NCBI RefSeq assembly: GCF_005048155.1 | Contig: NZ_SUMB01000003.1 | Span: 1 to 64,000 of the forward strand | Direction: 5' to 3' | Origin: Streptomyces piniterrae | GTDB taxonomy: Bacteria > Actinomycetota > Actinomycetes > Streptomycetales > Streptomycetaceae | Length of the DNA stretch: 64,000 bases | Shown: piece by piece, positions 9,805 through 18,967 of the stretch | How positions within the stretch are numbered: position 1 is the first letter of the stretch | Layout of the letters: each line of letters starts with the position of its first letter | Program-made: the position numbers and the translations under genes | The notes under the pieces: model-generated | What the model was told of the DNA's origin: nothing | Databases searched by the model: none | Seen by the model: the letters and a program-made list of their open reading frames with translations, nothing else

Positions 9805-10054
9805 CGGGCGGCGCACACCGGCGCCGGCCCCGCGGCCGCCACCGGGCGCGTCCCACCACGGCGTGAAACAGCCGGTGAGGGACGGCCGAACACGGGCACC
9901 ATGACGGGGGCGCTACGACGCGCCCCCGGGCGCCCCTGTCCGCCGCGGCACCCGTCTCCCTAACGTCCTCGCACACACATCTCGGCTCCCGCGGGGTACG
10001 GCACCGGGCACCAGCCCGGTGCCCCGCCGCTGGGACAGACCTCGGGAGGGGCTT

Positions 10055-11395
10055 GTGCTGCGCACCTCATCGACAGTGGACGTCGTCATCGTGGGAGCCG
10101 GCGTGGCCGGCCTCGCCGCTGCCCGCCATCTGACCGGCGCGGGCGTGTCGGTCACCGTCCTGGAGGCCGCATCGCGGATCGGCGGCCGGGCCGCCACCGA
10201 CGAGATCGACGGCTTCCGGCTGGACCGCGGCGGCCGGCCGCTGGTCCTCTCCCCCGCCGAGCTGCGGCGCACGCCCGGCCTCGGCGGGCTGACGCTGCGC
10301 CCGTTCGCGCCCGGTCTGATGCTCCACAACGGCCAGCGGGTGCAGCGCATCAGCGGGGCCCGGAGCACAAGGGGCGCACTCGCCGCGGCGCGCGCCCTCT
10401 CACGCGCCGAACGGCGCGGCGACCGGTGGACGGACCGGCGGCCGGAGTGGCGCGGCGACCGACGGGCGGACCGCCGTACCGACCGGAACGGGACTCGTGC
10501 CACCCCGTCAACTCCCGCCGACCGCCCGGTCGGTGAGGCCCTGGCGAGCCGCCCCACCTTCCCGCCGCGGGCACACGACACCTTCCTGCGGCCGCTGCTC
10601 GGCGCGCTGCTGTGCGATCCGCGGCTGCGCGGTTCCAGCCGGTGCGCCGCGCAGGCGCTGCGTGCCTTCGCGGAGGGCCGGCTGTGTCTGCCGGCCGGTG
10701 GCGCGTCGGCCGTCCCCGAGCTGCTCGCCGCGGAGCTGCCGCCCGGCACGGTCCGTACGTCCGTGCACGCCGTCTCCGTGTCCACCACGGGCGTCAGGAC
10801 CGCGGAGCACGGCCATATCCCCTGCCGCGCGGTGCTGGTGGCGACCGGCGCCCGCGATGCCGCCGAGCTGCTGCCGGGGCTGCGGGTGCCGTCCTTCCAC
10901 CCGGTGACCGTGCTGCACCACACCGGTGGAGCCGGCCGCGGCCGCGGAGCGCCGTCCCGGCACACCGCGCTGATCCTGCCGGCGGACGGTCCGGTCGCGT
11001 ACACCTACGTCGCAGGCGCGGTCGACCCGTCCCGTACGCCGCCCGGCCGCTCCCTGATCACCACGACCGTGCTCGGCGCGGCCGCGGCGCTGCCGGTGTC
11101 CGTCCTCGACAAGACGGTCCGGCCGCAGCTGGAGCGGATCTACGGCGCGACGACCGACGACTGGCGGCTGCTGACCGCCCATCACGACCCGTACGCGGTG
11201 CCCGCGATGCCGGCGCCGCACGACCCGGAGCGCCCGGTGCGGGTGCTGGCCGGGCTCTATGTGTGCGGCGATCACCGGGACATCAGCACGCTCCAGGGCG
11301 CGCTGCACTCGGGCCGCCGGGCCGCCCGCGCCCTGCTCCAGGACTTCGGGCTGCCGGCCCGCCCCGAACCCAACACCCTGCGCGCGGCGGCCTGA
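10055..11395 (+). CDS. FAD-dependent oxidoreductase (amine oxidase/protoporphyrinogen oxidase-like)
   Basis: 446-aa flavoprotein. The N-terminal ADP-binding motif GAGVAGLAAARHL ... VLEAASRIGGRA is classic for the amine-oxidase/phytoene-desaturase superfamily, and the C-terminal FAD motif LYVCGDHRDISTLQGAL matches this. The GTG at 10055 has GGGAGGG 4 nt upstream and is clearly better than the ATG at 10019. Around residues 115-150 there is an Arg/Asp-rich low-complexity insert (RRGDRWTDRRPEWRGDRRAD), absent from typical members. The substrate cannot be told from sequence. Confidence 0.85.
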   Translation: MLRTSSTVDVVIVGAGVAGLAAARHLTGAGVSVTVLEAASRIGGRAATDEIDGFRLDRGGRPLVLSPAELRRTPGLGGLTLRPFAPGLMLHNGQRVQRISGARSTRGALAAARALSRAERRGDRWTDRRPEWRGDRRADRRTDRNGTRATPSTPADRPVGEALASRPTFPPRAHDTFLRPLLGALLCDPRLRGSSRCAAQALRAFAEGRLCLPAGGASAVPELLAAELPPGTVRTSVHAVSVSTTGVRTAEHGHIPCRAVLVATGARDAAELLPGLRVPSFHPVTVLHHTGGAGRGRGAPSRHTALILPADGPVAYTYVAGAVDPSRTPPGRSLITTTVLGAAAALPVSVLDKTVRPQLERIYGATTDDWRLLTAHHDPYAVPAMPAPHDPERPVRVLAGLYVCGDHRDISTLQGALHSGRRAARALLQDFGLPARPEPNTLRAAA

Positions 11396-11411
11396 CGGGC
11401 CGCCGCGCCCG

Positions 11412-12866
11412 TCACCCCAGCGCGGCCACCCGGTCCCGGTAGCCGCGCACCGCCGCCGCGTCCCGGTACGGCTCCAGCCGGCGCTCGAACTCCCTGACGT
11501 ACTCGTGGGCCCGCACGGACCGCATCTCGGACGCCTGGAGCGCCGCCTCGGCGCCCAGCGTGCAGGCCTGCTCCAGCTCGCCCAGGCCGAGCCGGGCGGT
11601 GGCCAGCACCACCCGGCAGAACAGCCGGCTGCGGGCGAAGCCGGCGGACCGCAGCTGGAGGGAGCGCTCGGCGTGCTGGGAGGCCGCGCGGTACTGCTGG
11701 AGATCGCGGTGGCAGTGCGCCAGCTCGTCGGCGAGCTGCGCCTCGTCGAAGAACCGCGCCCAGTACGGGGTTTCGTCGCCGGGCCGGGCGGTCTCCAGGG
11801 CCCGTTCGGCGCGCGCCAGGGCCGCCGTGCAGGCCCGGACCTCGCCCAGCAGGCCGTGCCCGCGCGCCTCCGCGCAGTGCAGCAGCGCCTGCACCGCGGG
11901 CGGCGCGCTGCCGCCGATGCCCTGCTGTGCGACCCGCGCCAGCTGGACGGCCTCCCTGCCGTGCCCCAGATAGACCGCCTGCCGGCTCATCGTCACCAGC
12001 ACATAGGAGCCGTACGGCCGGTCGCCGGCCGCCTGGGCCAGCCGCAGCGCCTGGACGAAGTACCGCTGCGCCAGGCCGTGCGCGGCGATGTCGTACGAGG
12101 TCCAGCCTGCCAGCCGGGTCAGGTCGGCGGCGGCCGCGAACAGCCGCCGGCCGGTCGCCTCGCCGTACGTGCCGCGCAGCATCGGCTCGCACTCGTGCTC
12201 CAGATAGCGCACCAGCGCCTGCCGGGCGTGGCCGCCGCCGTAGGCGTGGTCCAGCGCCCGGAACAGCTCGCCGACCGAGCGCAGCGCCGCGATGTCGCCG
12301 GAGGTGACCCGGCCGCCCTGGATCCGGTCGACCCGGTCGGTCTGGCGCTGCCGGGGCACCGAGATCCGGCCCTGGGCGGGTACCCGGGCCGAGCCGTCGG
12401 TGCCCGGGTCGCCGCGGGCGACCCGGTCGTCGGCGCGGCCGATCAGCCAGTCGCGGCTGGGCACCACAAGGCCCGCCGGGGTGAAGGCGATCTTCCGGAG
12501 CTCGGCGTGGCTGCCGGAGTCCTTGCGCCACAGGCCGCTGACGATGTCCACCGCCTCGGTGGGTGTCGCGGCGAACTCCAGCCCGGCGTAGACCGGCGCA
12601 CAGGCGTCCAGGCCGAGGTCCTGGGCGGACAGCCGGCGCCCCAGCCGGCGGGTGAACACCTCCGCGATCAGCGCGGGGGTGGTGCCCCTGGGCTGCTGGC
12701 CGCGCAGCCAGCGGGTCACCGAGGTCTTGTCGTAGCGCAGGTCGAGGCCGTGCTCGATACCGAGCTGATCGACCCGTCTGGCCAGCCCGGCATTGGAGAA
12801 GCCCGCCTCGGCGATGAGCGCGGCGAGTTGGCGGTTGGGCGTGTGTTGCGGGGGTCGTTCGGTCAT
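11412..12866 (-). CDS. HTH/TPR-like regulatory protein (NsdA-like family)
   Basis: 484-aa protein typical of a Streptomyces-specific group of regulators. The N-terminal segment ([21 protein letters not shown] ... [20 protein letters not shown]) reads as a Cro/C1-type HTH. The rest is helical with TPR-like character ([22 protein letters not shown], then [23 protein letters not shown]). NsdA, a negative regulator of sporulation and antibiotics in S. coelicolor, has this general design. Whether this is its orthologue is not established. The ATG at 12866 was chosen because it starts right before the HTH. It diverges from lipB. Confidence 0.75.
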   Translation of the reverse strand: MTERPPQHTPNRQLAALIAEAGFSNAGLARRVDQLGIEHGLDLRYDKTSVTRWLRGQQPRGTTPALIAEVFTRRLGRRLSAQDLGLDACAPVYAGLEFAATPTEAVDIVSGLWRKDSGSHAELRKIAFTPAGLVVPSRDWLIGRADDRVARGDPGTDGSARVPAQGRISVPRQRQTDRVDRIQGGRVTSGDIAALRSVGELFRALDHAYGGGHARQALVRYLEHECEPMLRGTYGEATGRRLFAAAADLTRLAGWTSYDIAAHGLAQRYFVQALRLAQAAGDRPYGSYVLVTMSRQAVYLGHGREAVQLARVAQQGIGGSAPPAVQALLHCAEARGHGLLGEVRACTAALARAERALETARPGDETPYWARFFDEAQLADELAHCHRDLQQYRAASQHAERSLQLRSAGFARSRLFCRVVLATARLGLGELEQACTLGAEAALQASEMRSVRAHEYVREFERRLEPYRDAAAVRGYRDRVAALG

Positions 12867-13167
12867 CGGCTTTACCGGTCTCCTGCCTTCCGGGCCTGGC
12901 TGCCGGGCTCGGCTCACCCTCTCCGGCACGCTCCTCGCCCTTGTGGGACGGCGTGAATGTAACGGCGTTTGGAGCCTTTCTGTCCGCCAGTGCCTCGCGT
13001 TCATCCGATCGTGTGAGCAGGGGCGCGGGCGCTCCGCGGGCGCACCCGGCACCGGCCGCCTCCCGGAGCCGCGACCGGCGCCCGTACAGTGGCAGACGTG
13101 CTGCGGGCCGTCCGGTGGATCACGGCCGGGCCCGCGAGAAGCGACAGAGGTTCGAAGAGGAGCTGCC
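12867..13167. other. Divergent intergenic region before lipB
   Basis: About 300 bp separates the HTH/TPR-like regulator from lipB. I see no gene here. A TACAGT hexamer at 13085-13090 is a possible -10 element for lipB. Short open frames through this stretch lack ribosome sites and recognisable content. Confidence 0.4.
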
Positions 13168-13992
13168 GTGACTGCGATCTCTCGGGGGGAGACCCCCGCA
13201 CCCGAGGGGCTGCGCTTTGTGCATCTGGGCTTCGGGGCGGACGCCGTGGAGTACGAATCGGCGTGGCAGGAACAGCGCCGGGTGCACGCCGCCCGGTTCG
13301 CCGACGAGGTTCCCGACACCTGCCTGCTGCTGGAGCACCTGCCCGTCTACACCGCCGGCCGGCGCACCTCCGATGACGAGCGCCCGCTCGACGGCACCCC
13401 CGTCATCGACGTGGACCGCGGCGGCAAGATCACCTGGCACGGCCCCGGTCAGCTGGTGGGCTATCCCATCCAGAAGCTGCCGCGCCCCGTCGACGTCGTC
13501 GCCCATGTGCGCCGTCTCGAGGACGCGCTGATCCGGGTGTGTGCGGAATTCGGCGTCGAGGGCACCCGGGTCGAGGGCCGCAGCGGGGTGTGGGTGCTGG
13601 GAGACGCCGTGAGCGCAGCCGAGCACCGGGCGGCCCTGGGCGGGCTGAACCTGGACTTCGACCCCCGGGTGTCGGACGAGCTGTTCGACCCGCGGCTGAG
13701 CGGCCCGGAGTACGCGCCGTCCAACGCCGGCCAGCGTCGCGAGGACCGCAAGCTCGCCGCGATCGGCATCCGCGTCGCCAAGGGCGTCACGATGCACGGC
13801 TTCTCGCTGAACGTGAACCCGGACAACACCTCGTTCGACAAGATCGTGCCGTGCGGCATCCGTGACGCGGGCGTGGCCTCGCTCGCGGGCGAGCTGGGCC
13901 GGGAGGTCACCATCGCCGAGGTGCTGCCCGTCGTCGAGCGGCATCTGCGGGACGTCCTGGAGGGCGCGGAACTGCTGCCCCGCGCGGTCTAG
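13168..13992 (+). CDS. lipB: Lipoyl(octanoyl) transferase
   Basis: Transfers octanoate from acyl carrier protein to the lipoyl domains of E2 and GcvH proteins, the first step of lipoate synthesis. The 274-aa sequence has the family signatures [27 protein letters not shown] and, near the C-terminus, [18 protein letters not shown] with the catalytic Cys. The GTG at 13168 has GAAGAGGAG 5-8 nt upstream; the open frame extends further but without a plausible start. lipA follows on the same strand after 149 bp. The product modifies proteins such as the E2 encoded at the start of this window. Confidence 0.96.
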   Translation: MTAISRGETPAPEGLRFVHLGFGADAVEYESAWQEQRRVHAARFADEVPDTCLLLEHLPVYTAGRRTSDDERPLDGTPVIDVDRGGKITWHGPGQLVGYPIQKLPRPVDVVAHVRRLEDALIRVCAEFGVEGTRVEGRSGVWVLGDAVSAAEHRAALGGLNLDFDPRVSDELFDPRLSGPEYAPSNAGQRREDRKLAAIGIRVAKGVTMHGFSLNVNPDNTSFDKIVPCGIRDAGVASLAGELGREVTIAEVLPVVERHLRDVLEGAELLPRAV

Positions 13993-14141
13993 GGCCGGCC
14001 CCGGGACGGCACCCGCACGGGCCCGAGGAGACAGCCGGGAATGCAGCCCCTTCATACGGGGTTGCCCTGCGCGTAAAGACGTGCGAATCAACGGGCGTAC
14101 CCTGGTGTACGCCGAAGAAACGAAGTGGTAGGGAGCCGGAC

Positions 14142-15116
14142 GTGTCCGCAGTCGCACCCGACGGGAAGCCAGTGCCAGGGCCTGACGGCCGGCGATTGTT
14201 GCGTCTCGAGGTCCGGAACAGCCAGACCCCCATCGAGCGCAAGCCCGAGTGGATCAAGACCCGGGCGAAAATGGGCCCCGAGTACAACCACCTCCAGGGC
14301 CTGGTGAAGAGCGAGGGTCTGCACACGGTCTGCCAGGAGGCGGGCTGTCCCAACATCTACGAATGCTGGGAGGACCGCGAGGCGACCTTCCTCATCGGTG
14401 GCGACCAGTGCACCCGGCGCTGCGACTTCTGCCAGATCGACACCGGCAAGCCGCAGGAGCTGGACCGCGACGAGCCCCGCCGGGTGGCCGAGTCCGTCCA
14501 GACCATGGGCCTGAAGTACGCCACGATCACCGGCGTCGCGCGCGACGACCTGGAGGACGGCGGCGCCTGGCTCTACGCGGAGACCGTCCGGCAGATCCAC
14601 GCCGCGATGCCCGACACCGGCGTGGAGCTGCTGATCCCCGACTTCAACGCGGTGCCCGAGCAGCTCGCCGAGGTCTTCTCCTCCCGTCCGGAGGTCCTGG
14701 CCCACAACGTCGAGACGGTGCCCCGCATCTTCAAGCGGATCCGCCCCGGCTTCCGCTACGAGCGGTCGCTGGAGGTCATCACCAAGGCCCGTGAGGCCGG
14801 CCTGGTCACCAAGTCGAACCTCATCCTGGGCATGGGCGAGGAGCGCGAGGAGATCAGCCAGGCGCTGCAGGACCTGCACGACGCGGGCTGCGAGCTGATC
14901 ACGATCACCCAGTACCTGCGTCCGTCGGTGCGGCACCACCCCATCGAGCGCTGGGTCAAGCCCGCCGAGTTCGTGGAGCTGAAGGAGGAGGCCGAGGAGA
15001 TCGGCTACGCGGGCGTGATGTCCGGCCCGCTGGTCCGCTCCTCGTACCGCGCCGGCCGCCTTTACCAGCAGGCCATCGAGCGGCGCGAGGTCGAGGCGTC
15101 CAGTCAGGCGGTTTGA
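14142..15116 (+). CDS. lipA: Lipoyl synthase (radical SAM)
   Basis: Inserts two sulfur atoms into the protein-bound octanoyl group to make lipoate. The 324-aa protein carries the radical-SAM cluster motif CTRRCDFC and the auxiliary-cluster motif [12 protein letters not shown], plus the C-terminal RSSYRAG segment that ligates the auxiliary cluster. The GTG start at 14142 follows GGGAGCC. It pairs with lipB directly upstream and ends before a strong hairpin. Confidence 0.97.
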   Translation: MSAVAPDGKPVPGPDGRRLLRLEVRNSQTPIERKPEWIKTRAKMGPEYNHLQGLVKSEGLHTVCQEAGCPNIYECWEDREATFLIGGDQCTRRCDFCQIDTGKPQELDRDEPRRVAESVQTMGLKYATITGVARDDLEDGGAWLYAETVRQIHAAMPDTGVELLIPDFNAVPEQLAEVFSSRPEVLAHNVETVPRIFKRIRPGFRYERSLEVITKAREAGLVTKSNLILGMGEEREEISQALQDLHDAGCELITITQYLRPSVRHHPIERWVKPAEFVELKEEAEEIGYAGVMSGPLVRSSYRAGRLYQQAIERREVEASSQAV

Positions 15117-15161
15117 GCCGGCTCGGCGCGACGTCTTGTGAATCGTGGCACATGCTGAGAG

Positions 15162-15207
15162 GACGCGGCCCGCACTCCCCCATGTCGGGGGGCGTGGGGG
15201 CCGCGTC
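15162..15207 (+). terminator. Hairpin terminator after lipA
   Basis: Outer arms 15162-15170 and 15199-15207 are exact complements, and the interior (CCCCC/GGGGG tracts) also pairs, giving a long GC stem 46 bp after the lipA stop. Confidence 0.75.
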
Positions 15208-15330
15208 AACGTTTCATAGGTGTTTGACCGGCAGGTCATCCGTTGGTAACACCATTCGGTGACGATGGATGCACGCACCGCTCACCCCCCTCCCGCTCCG
15301 CCGACCCTCTGCTTTAGGGAGACCGCCACC

Positions 15331-15546
15331 ATGCAGGCAGCGCCGCTCCGCGCCACCGCCCTCACCCTCCCCTCCGTCACCGGTGCCCTCCGTGCCGTCG
15401 AGGCCGTTCTGCTGCGCGGCGGACAGCGCACCGCCCGGCGCAACGCCTGGACATCGGTCCTGGAGGACCGCCGCCGGGCCAAGGACCGGTACGAGGCTCA
15501 GCACGTACTGGAGGCCGCGGCGACCGGGCGGCCACAGGCCACGTAA
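15331..15546 (+). CDS. Small conserved-type protein, unknown (71 aa)
   Basis: 71-aa basic protein (MQAAPLRATALTLPSVTGAL ... RRAKDRYEAQHVLEAAATGR). The ATG at 15331 has AGGGAGA about 9 nt upstream. No domain is recognised. Its position between lipA and the DUF4191 gene matches, from memory, a small hypothetical gene in the same place in other Streptomyces, which supports it as real. The next gene starts 10 bp after its stop, so the two are probably co-transcribed. Confidence 0.65.
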   Translation: MQAAPLRATALTLPSVTGALRAVEAVLLRGGQRTARRNAWTSVLEDRRRAKDRYEAQHVLEAAATGRPQAT

Positions 15547-15556
15547 ACTTCGCTGT

Positions 15557-16276
15557 ATGGCGAGGAAGGCAAACACTGGCAGCGCTTCCGGCACTGCCGG
15601 CGCTGAGAACCCCGGGCGGCTGAAGCAGATCGCCCTGACCTACAAGATGACCCGTCGGGTCGACTCCAAGGTCGGTCTTGTCGTCGCTGGCGTAGGCATC
15701 GTCGTATTCGGCGTTCTCCTTGCCATCGGCTTCGCGATCGGCCATCCCATCTACGCGGGCATCCTGGGCTTTGTACTGGCCTTCCTCGCGATGGCGATCG
15801 TCTTCGGACGGCGCGCCGAGCGAGCTGCCTTCGGGCAGATGGAGGGCCAGCCCGGTGCGGCGGCCGCCGTACTGGAGAACGTCGGCCGCGGCTGGACGGT
15901 CACTCCGGCGGTGGCGATGAACCGCAGCCAGGACGTGGTGCACCGCGCCGTCGGCAAGGCCGGCATCGTGCTGGTCGGCGAGGGCAACCCGAACCGGCTC
16001 CGCGGTCTGCTGGCCGCCGAGAAGAAGCGGATGGCGCGCACCGTCGCCGACGCCCCGGTCCACGACATCGTGGTGGGCGACGGCGAGGACCAGGTGCCGC
16101 TGAAGAAGCTCCGTACGACCCTGCTGAAGCTGCCGCGGGTGCTGCCCGGCGCCCAGGTGACGGCCGTCAACGACCGGCTGCGCGCGCTGGGCGACCTGAT
16201 GAGCAACATGCCGGTGCCGAAGGGCCCGATGCCGAAGGGCATGCGGATGCCCAAGGGCGGCGGCAAGACGCGCTGA
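15557..16276 (+). CDS. DUF4191 membrane protein
   Basis: 239-aa protein with two adjacent transmembrane helices (GLVVAGVGIVVFGVLLAIGF and the following IYAGILGFVLAFLAMAIVF, about residues 37-80). A soluble C-terminal domain starts RRAERAAFGQMEGQPGAAAAV, the recognisable DUF4191 core. The tail is rich in Met, Pro and Lys (MPVPKGPMPKGMRMPKGGGK). The ATG at 15557 leaves the basic N-terminus in the cytoplasm. The function of the family is unknown. It sits 10 bp after the small upstream gene and ends at a hairpin. Confidence 0.85.
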   Translation: MARKANTGSASGTAGAENPGRLKQIALTYKMTRRVDSKVGLVVAGVGIVVFGVLLAIGFAIGHPIYAGILGFVLAFLAMAIVFGRRAERAAFGQMEGQPGAAAAVLENVGRGWTVTPAVAMNRSQDVVHRAVGKAGIVLVGEGNPNRLRGLLAAEKKRMARTVADAPVHDIVVGDGEDQVPLKKLRTTLLKLPRVLPGAQVTAVNDRLRALGDLMSNMPVPKGPMPKGMRMPKGGGKTR

Positions 16277-16320
16277 CCGGCCGGGCCGCCGCTCAGCCGA
16301 CCGACGACCCGACCGACCAC

Positions 16321-16352
16321 AACGCCCCGGAGCTGCTGTGCTCCGGGGCGTT
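16321..16352 (+). terminator. Hairpin terminator after the DUF4191 gene
   Basis: A 12-bp perfect stem (16321-16332 and 16341-16352) with an 8-nt loop, flanked by AA and TT. It can serve both this gene and the convergent RDD gene. Confidence 0.75.
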
Positions 16353-16431
16353 CTGTATGGGGTGGGACGAGCCGCGTGAAATGGGACCGTTCCCCCCGGC
16401 ACCCGGGGCCACCCGGCACCCGACTGGGCCG

Positions 16432-16464
16432 CTTGTCTGCGGCTTGTCTGCGGCTTGTCTACGA
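16432..16464. repeat. 11-bp tandem repeat
   Basis: CTTGTCTGCGG occurs twice head to tail (16432-16442, 16443-16453), followed by a third copy with changes at its end. It lies between the DUF4191 and RDD genes. It could vary in copy number between strains; no function is apparent. Confidence 0.7.
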
Positions 16465-16501
16465 TCCGAGCCGTGCCGGTCCGGCACCCGGCCGGATCCC
16501 G

Positions 16502-16993
16502 TCAGATCCGGACCTGCACCGAGCGGGAGAGGCGGTCGTGCAGTCCGCGTCCGTCGCGGTCCCAGATGACGGCCGGGATGACGACGACGAGCAGGACCGT
16601 GCGCAGCATCACCCGCGGCAGCGAGATCCGGGCGCCGTCCTCGGCGATCACCCGCAGGCCCAGCAGCCGCTTGCCCGGCGTGAAGCCGACCGTGCCGACC
16701 GTCAGGATGCTGAGCACGGCGAAGACGACCAGCGCCCAGTTGCTCGCCTGCTCCGGCCGGCCGCCGCTGAGCAGTCCGTATGCGATGATCATGCACAGCG
16801 CCCAGTCGATGAAGAGCGCGGCGAAGCGGCGACCCGGACGCGCGATCGAGCCCGGCCCCTCTTCGGGCAGTCCGAGCCGCTGCCCTCGATGCCCGAATTC
16901 GACGCCCATGTCCTCGGCTGCCGCGCGGGGCCCGGAGATCCACGATCCGATTGCTTGCCTGTTGTCCACCCGTCCACGGTACTGCGACCGCAT
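16502..16993 (-). CDS. RDD-family membrane protein
   Basis: 163-aa protein with the RDD pattern: [20 protein letters not shown] (Arg-Asp in the first helix), a second helix ([20 protein letters not shown]), the conserved [11 protein letters not shown], and a third helix ([17 protein letters not shown]). RDD proteins are small multi-pass membrane proteins, some linked to ion transport. The ATG at 16993 has GGAAAG 7 nt upstream; a GTG at 16969 ([10 protein letters not shown]) is an alternative start. It is divergent from glnA. Confidence 0.85.
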   Translation of the reverse strand: MRSQYRGRVDNRQAIGSWISGPRAAAEDMGVEFGHRGQRLGLPEEGPGSIARPGRRFAALFIDWALCMIIAYGLLSGGRPEQASNWALVVFAVLSILTVGTVGFTPGKRLLGLRVIAEDGARISLPRVMLRTVLLVVVIPAVIWDRDGRGLHDRLSRSVQVRI

Positions 16994-17078
16994 ACGTTCG
17001 CTTTCCGAGGGGCCGCGTGAGGGGGTCGGAACGGCTCACGGAGGCGCACACTGGGGGGTGAGGACGGCCGCGCGCCGG

Positions 17079-17116
17079 TTAACCTCACCGAAACAAATGG
17101 GTCATGCTTGGGAAAT
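17079..17116 (+). promoter_or_regulatory. GlnR operator of glnA
   Basis: Four 5-mers at exact 6-nt spacing, TTAAC-N6-GAAAC-N6-GTCAT-N6-GAAAT, match the Streptomyces GlnR box pattern gTnAc-n6-GaAAc repeated twice. The site ends 100 bp before the glnA start. GlnR activates glnA under nitrogen limitation, so nitrogen control is expected here. Confidence 0.85.
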
Positions 17117-17216
17117 CCCGCCTGCCTATGGTCGGGCGAGCGCGCCACCGCACATGGTCGCGTTCCGAGTAGCAATCCCGCGTCCGCCGACCGGTGACCG
17201 GGCTAGGAGGAGTTGG

Positions 17217-18626
17217 ATGTTCCAGAACGCCGACGAGGCCAAGAAGTTCATCGCGGACGAGGACGTCAAGTTCGTCGACGTCAGGTTCTGCGACCTGCCC
17301 GGTGTGATGCAGCACTTCACGATCCCGGCAACGGCGTTCGACCCGGCCGAGGAGCTCGCGTTCGACGGCTCCTCGATCCGCGGCTTCCAGGCCATTCACG
17401 AGTCCGACATGGCCCTGCGCGCCGACCTGTCGACGGCTCGCGTGGACCCGTTCCGCCGCGACAAGACCGTCAACATCAACTTCTTCATCCACGACCCGAT
17501 CACGGGCGAGCAGTACAGCCGTGACCCGCGCAACATCGCCAAGAAGGCCGAGGCCTACCTCGCCTCCACCGGCATCGCGGACACCGCGTACTTCGGCCCC
17601 GAGGCCGAGTTCTACGTGTTCGACAGCGTGCGCTTCGAGACGAAGTCGAACGAGTCCTTCTACCACATCGACTCCGAGGCCGGCGCCTGGAACACCGGCG
17701 CCCTCGAGGACAACCGCGGCTACAAGGTCCGCTACAAGGGCGGCTACTTCCCGGCCCCGCCGGTCGACCACTTCGCCGACCTGCGCGCCGAGATCTCCCT
17801 GGAGCTGGAGGCGTCCGGCCTCCAGGTCGAGCGCCAGCACCACGAGGTCGGCACCGCCGGCCAGGCCGAGATCAACTACAAGTTCAACACGCTGCTCGCC
17901 GCCGCCGACGACCTGATGCTCTTCAAGTACATCGTGAAGAACGTCGCCTGGCGCAACGGCAAGACCGCGACCTTCATGCCCAAGCCGATCTTCGGTGACA
18001 ACGGCTCCGGCATGCACGTCCACCAGTCCCTGTGGCAGGGCGGCGCGCCCCTCTTCTACGACGAGCAGGGCTACGCGGGCCTCTCGGACACCGCCCGCTA
18101 CTACATCGGCGGCATCCTCAAGCACGCCCCCTCCCTCCTCGCCTTCACGAACCCGACGGTGAACTCGTACCACCGCCTGGTCCCCGGCTTCGAGGCCCCG
18201 GTCAACCTGGTCTACTCGCAGCGCAACCGCTCCGCGGCCATGCGCATCCCGATCACGGGCTCCAACCCGAAGGCCAAGCGCGTCGAGTTCCGCGCCCCGG
18301 ACCCGTCCTCGAACCCCTACCTCGCCTTCTCCGCCCTGCTCCTCGCGGGCCTGGACGGCGTCAAGAACAAGATCGAGCCGGCCGAGCCGATCGACAAGGA
18401 CCTCTACGAGCTCGCCCCCGAGGAGCACGCGGGCGTCCCCCAGGTCCCCACCTCCCTCCCGGCCGTCCTCGACGCCCTCGAGGACGACAACGAGTACCTC
18501 CAGCAGGGCGGCGTCTTCACCTCCGACCTGATCGAGACCTGGATCGACTACAAGCGCACCAACGAAATCGCGCCGATCCAGCTGCGGCCGCACCCGCACG
18601 AGTTCGAGCTGTACTTCGACATCTAA
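17217..18626 (+). CDS. glnA: Glutamine synthetase type I
   Basis: ATP-dependent synthesis of glutamine from glutamate and ammonia, the main ammonium-assimilating enzyme; dodecameric in the family. The 469-aa length fits GSI-beta. Motifs include [24 protein letters not shown] [28 protein letters not shown] and the adenylylation loop [11 protein letters not shown], whose Tyr is the usual modified residue. A very good ribosome site, AGGAGGAG, precedes the ATG at 17217. A GlnR operator lies upstream. The last 15 bases of the gene recur at 28697-28711, marking it as the apparent integration site of the island that follows. Confidence 0.98.
   Translation: MFQNADEAKKFIADEDVKFVDVRFCDLPGVMQHFTIPATAFDPAEELAFDGSSIRGFQAIHESDMALRADLSTARVDPFRRDKTVNINFFIHDPITGEQYSRDPRNIAKKAEAYLASTGIADTAYFGPEAEFYVFDSVRFETKSNESFYHIDSEAGAWNTGALEDNRGYKVRYKGGYFPAPPVDHFADLRAEISLELEASGLQVERQHHEVGTAGQAEINYKFNTLLAAADDLMLFKYIVKNVAWRNGKTATFMPKPIFGDNGSGMHVHQSLWQGGAPLFYDEQGYAGLSDTARYYIGGILKHAPSLLAFTNPTVNSYHRLVPGFEAPVNLVYSQRNRSAAMRIPITGSNPKAKRVEFRAPDPSSNPYLAFSALLLAGLDGVKNKIEPAEPIDKDLYELAPEEHAGVPQVPTSLPAVLDALEDDNEYLQQGGVFTSDLIETWIDYKRTNEIAPIQLRPHPHEFELYFDI
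18612..18626 (+). repeat. Left direct repeat (attL candidate) at the glnA 3' end
   Basis: The 15 bases encoding the last codons of glnA (YFDI and stop), TACTTCGACATCTAA, are repeated exactly at 28697-28711. Repeats of a gene's 3' end flanking accessory genes are typical of site-specific integration that leaves the host gene intact. Confidence 0.7.
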
Positions 18627-18967
18627 AGAGGGGGTCGGGTGACCTGGGGCCAGGCTCCGGAAGCCTGACTGGCAATCAGATGCGAGAGTGAGGGCCGCCA
18701 TCTCCGAGGAGATGGCGGCCCTCACTTGCATGATCCTGTGGGGTCGCTGACCTGGTCTTTTGACGATTGGTGGCGACGGTCTTGATCGGGTGTCTTGCGG
18801 ACTGCTGCGCTGTCAGCCTGGTGGGCAACCTCGGCGTGTTGAGGTGGATTCGCAAGACTGAAGTGAAAGGCGGCACTACTGCCGCAGGATGCTCACGATC
18901 TCGCGTGCCTTGGCGATTGCTGCCCGGGGGCCGTGCGCCACCATTGCGGAAGAAGAGCGCACCCGAA
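18627..18967. other. Intergenic stretch at left end of island
   Basis: 341 bp holding a small hairpin near 18655-18670, the strong terminator at 18688-18725, and about 240 bp in which I recognise no gene. Base composition drops below that of the core genes on either side. Short open frames here show no known domain; a decayed mobile-element end is possible but not supported. Confidence 0.4.
18688..18725. terminator. 18-bp perfect hairpin terminator
   Basis: Perfect 18-bp arms (18688-18705 and 18708-18725), followed by TT. It can stop transcription from glnA into the island and possibly in the other direction. It lies inside the island, so it is probably not glnA's original terminator; another terminator follows the right repeat at 28757-28807. 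Confidence 0.85.

Noticed and set aside
14041..14141. Possible small gene between lipB and lipA
   Set aside because: The short open frame there has no ribosome site and no sequence support; the space is better explained as lipA's leader.
16432..16464. Tandem 11-bp repeat considered as a regulatory element of the RDD gene
   Set aside because: It lies downstream of the RDD stop rather than near its promoter; recorded only as a repeat.
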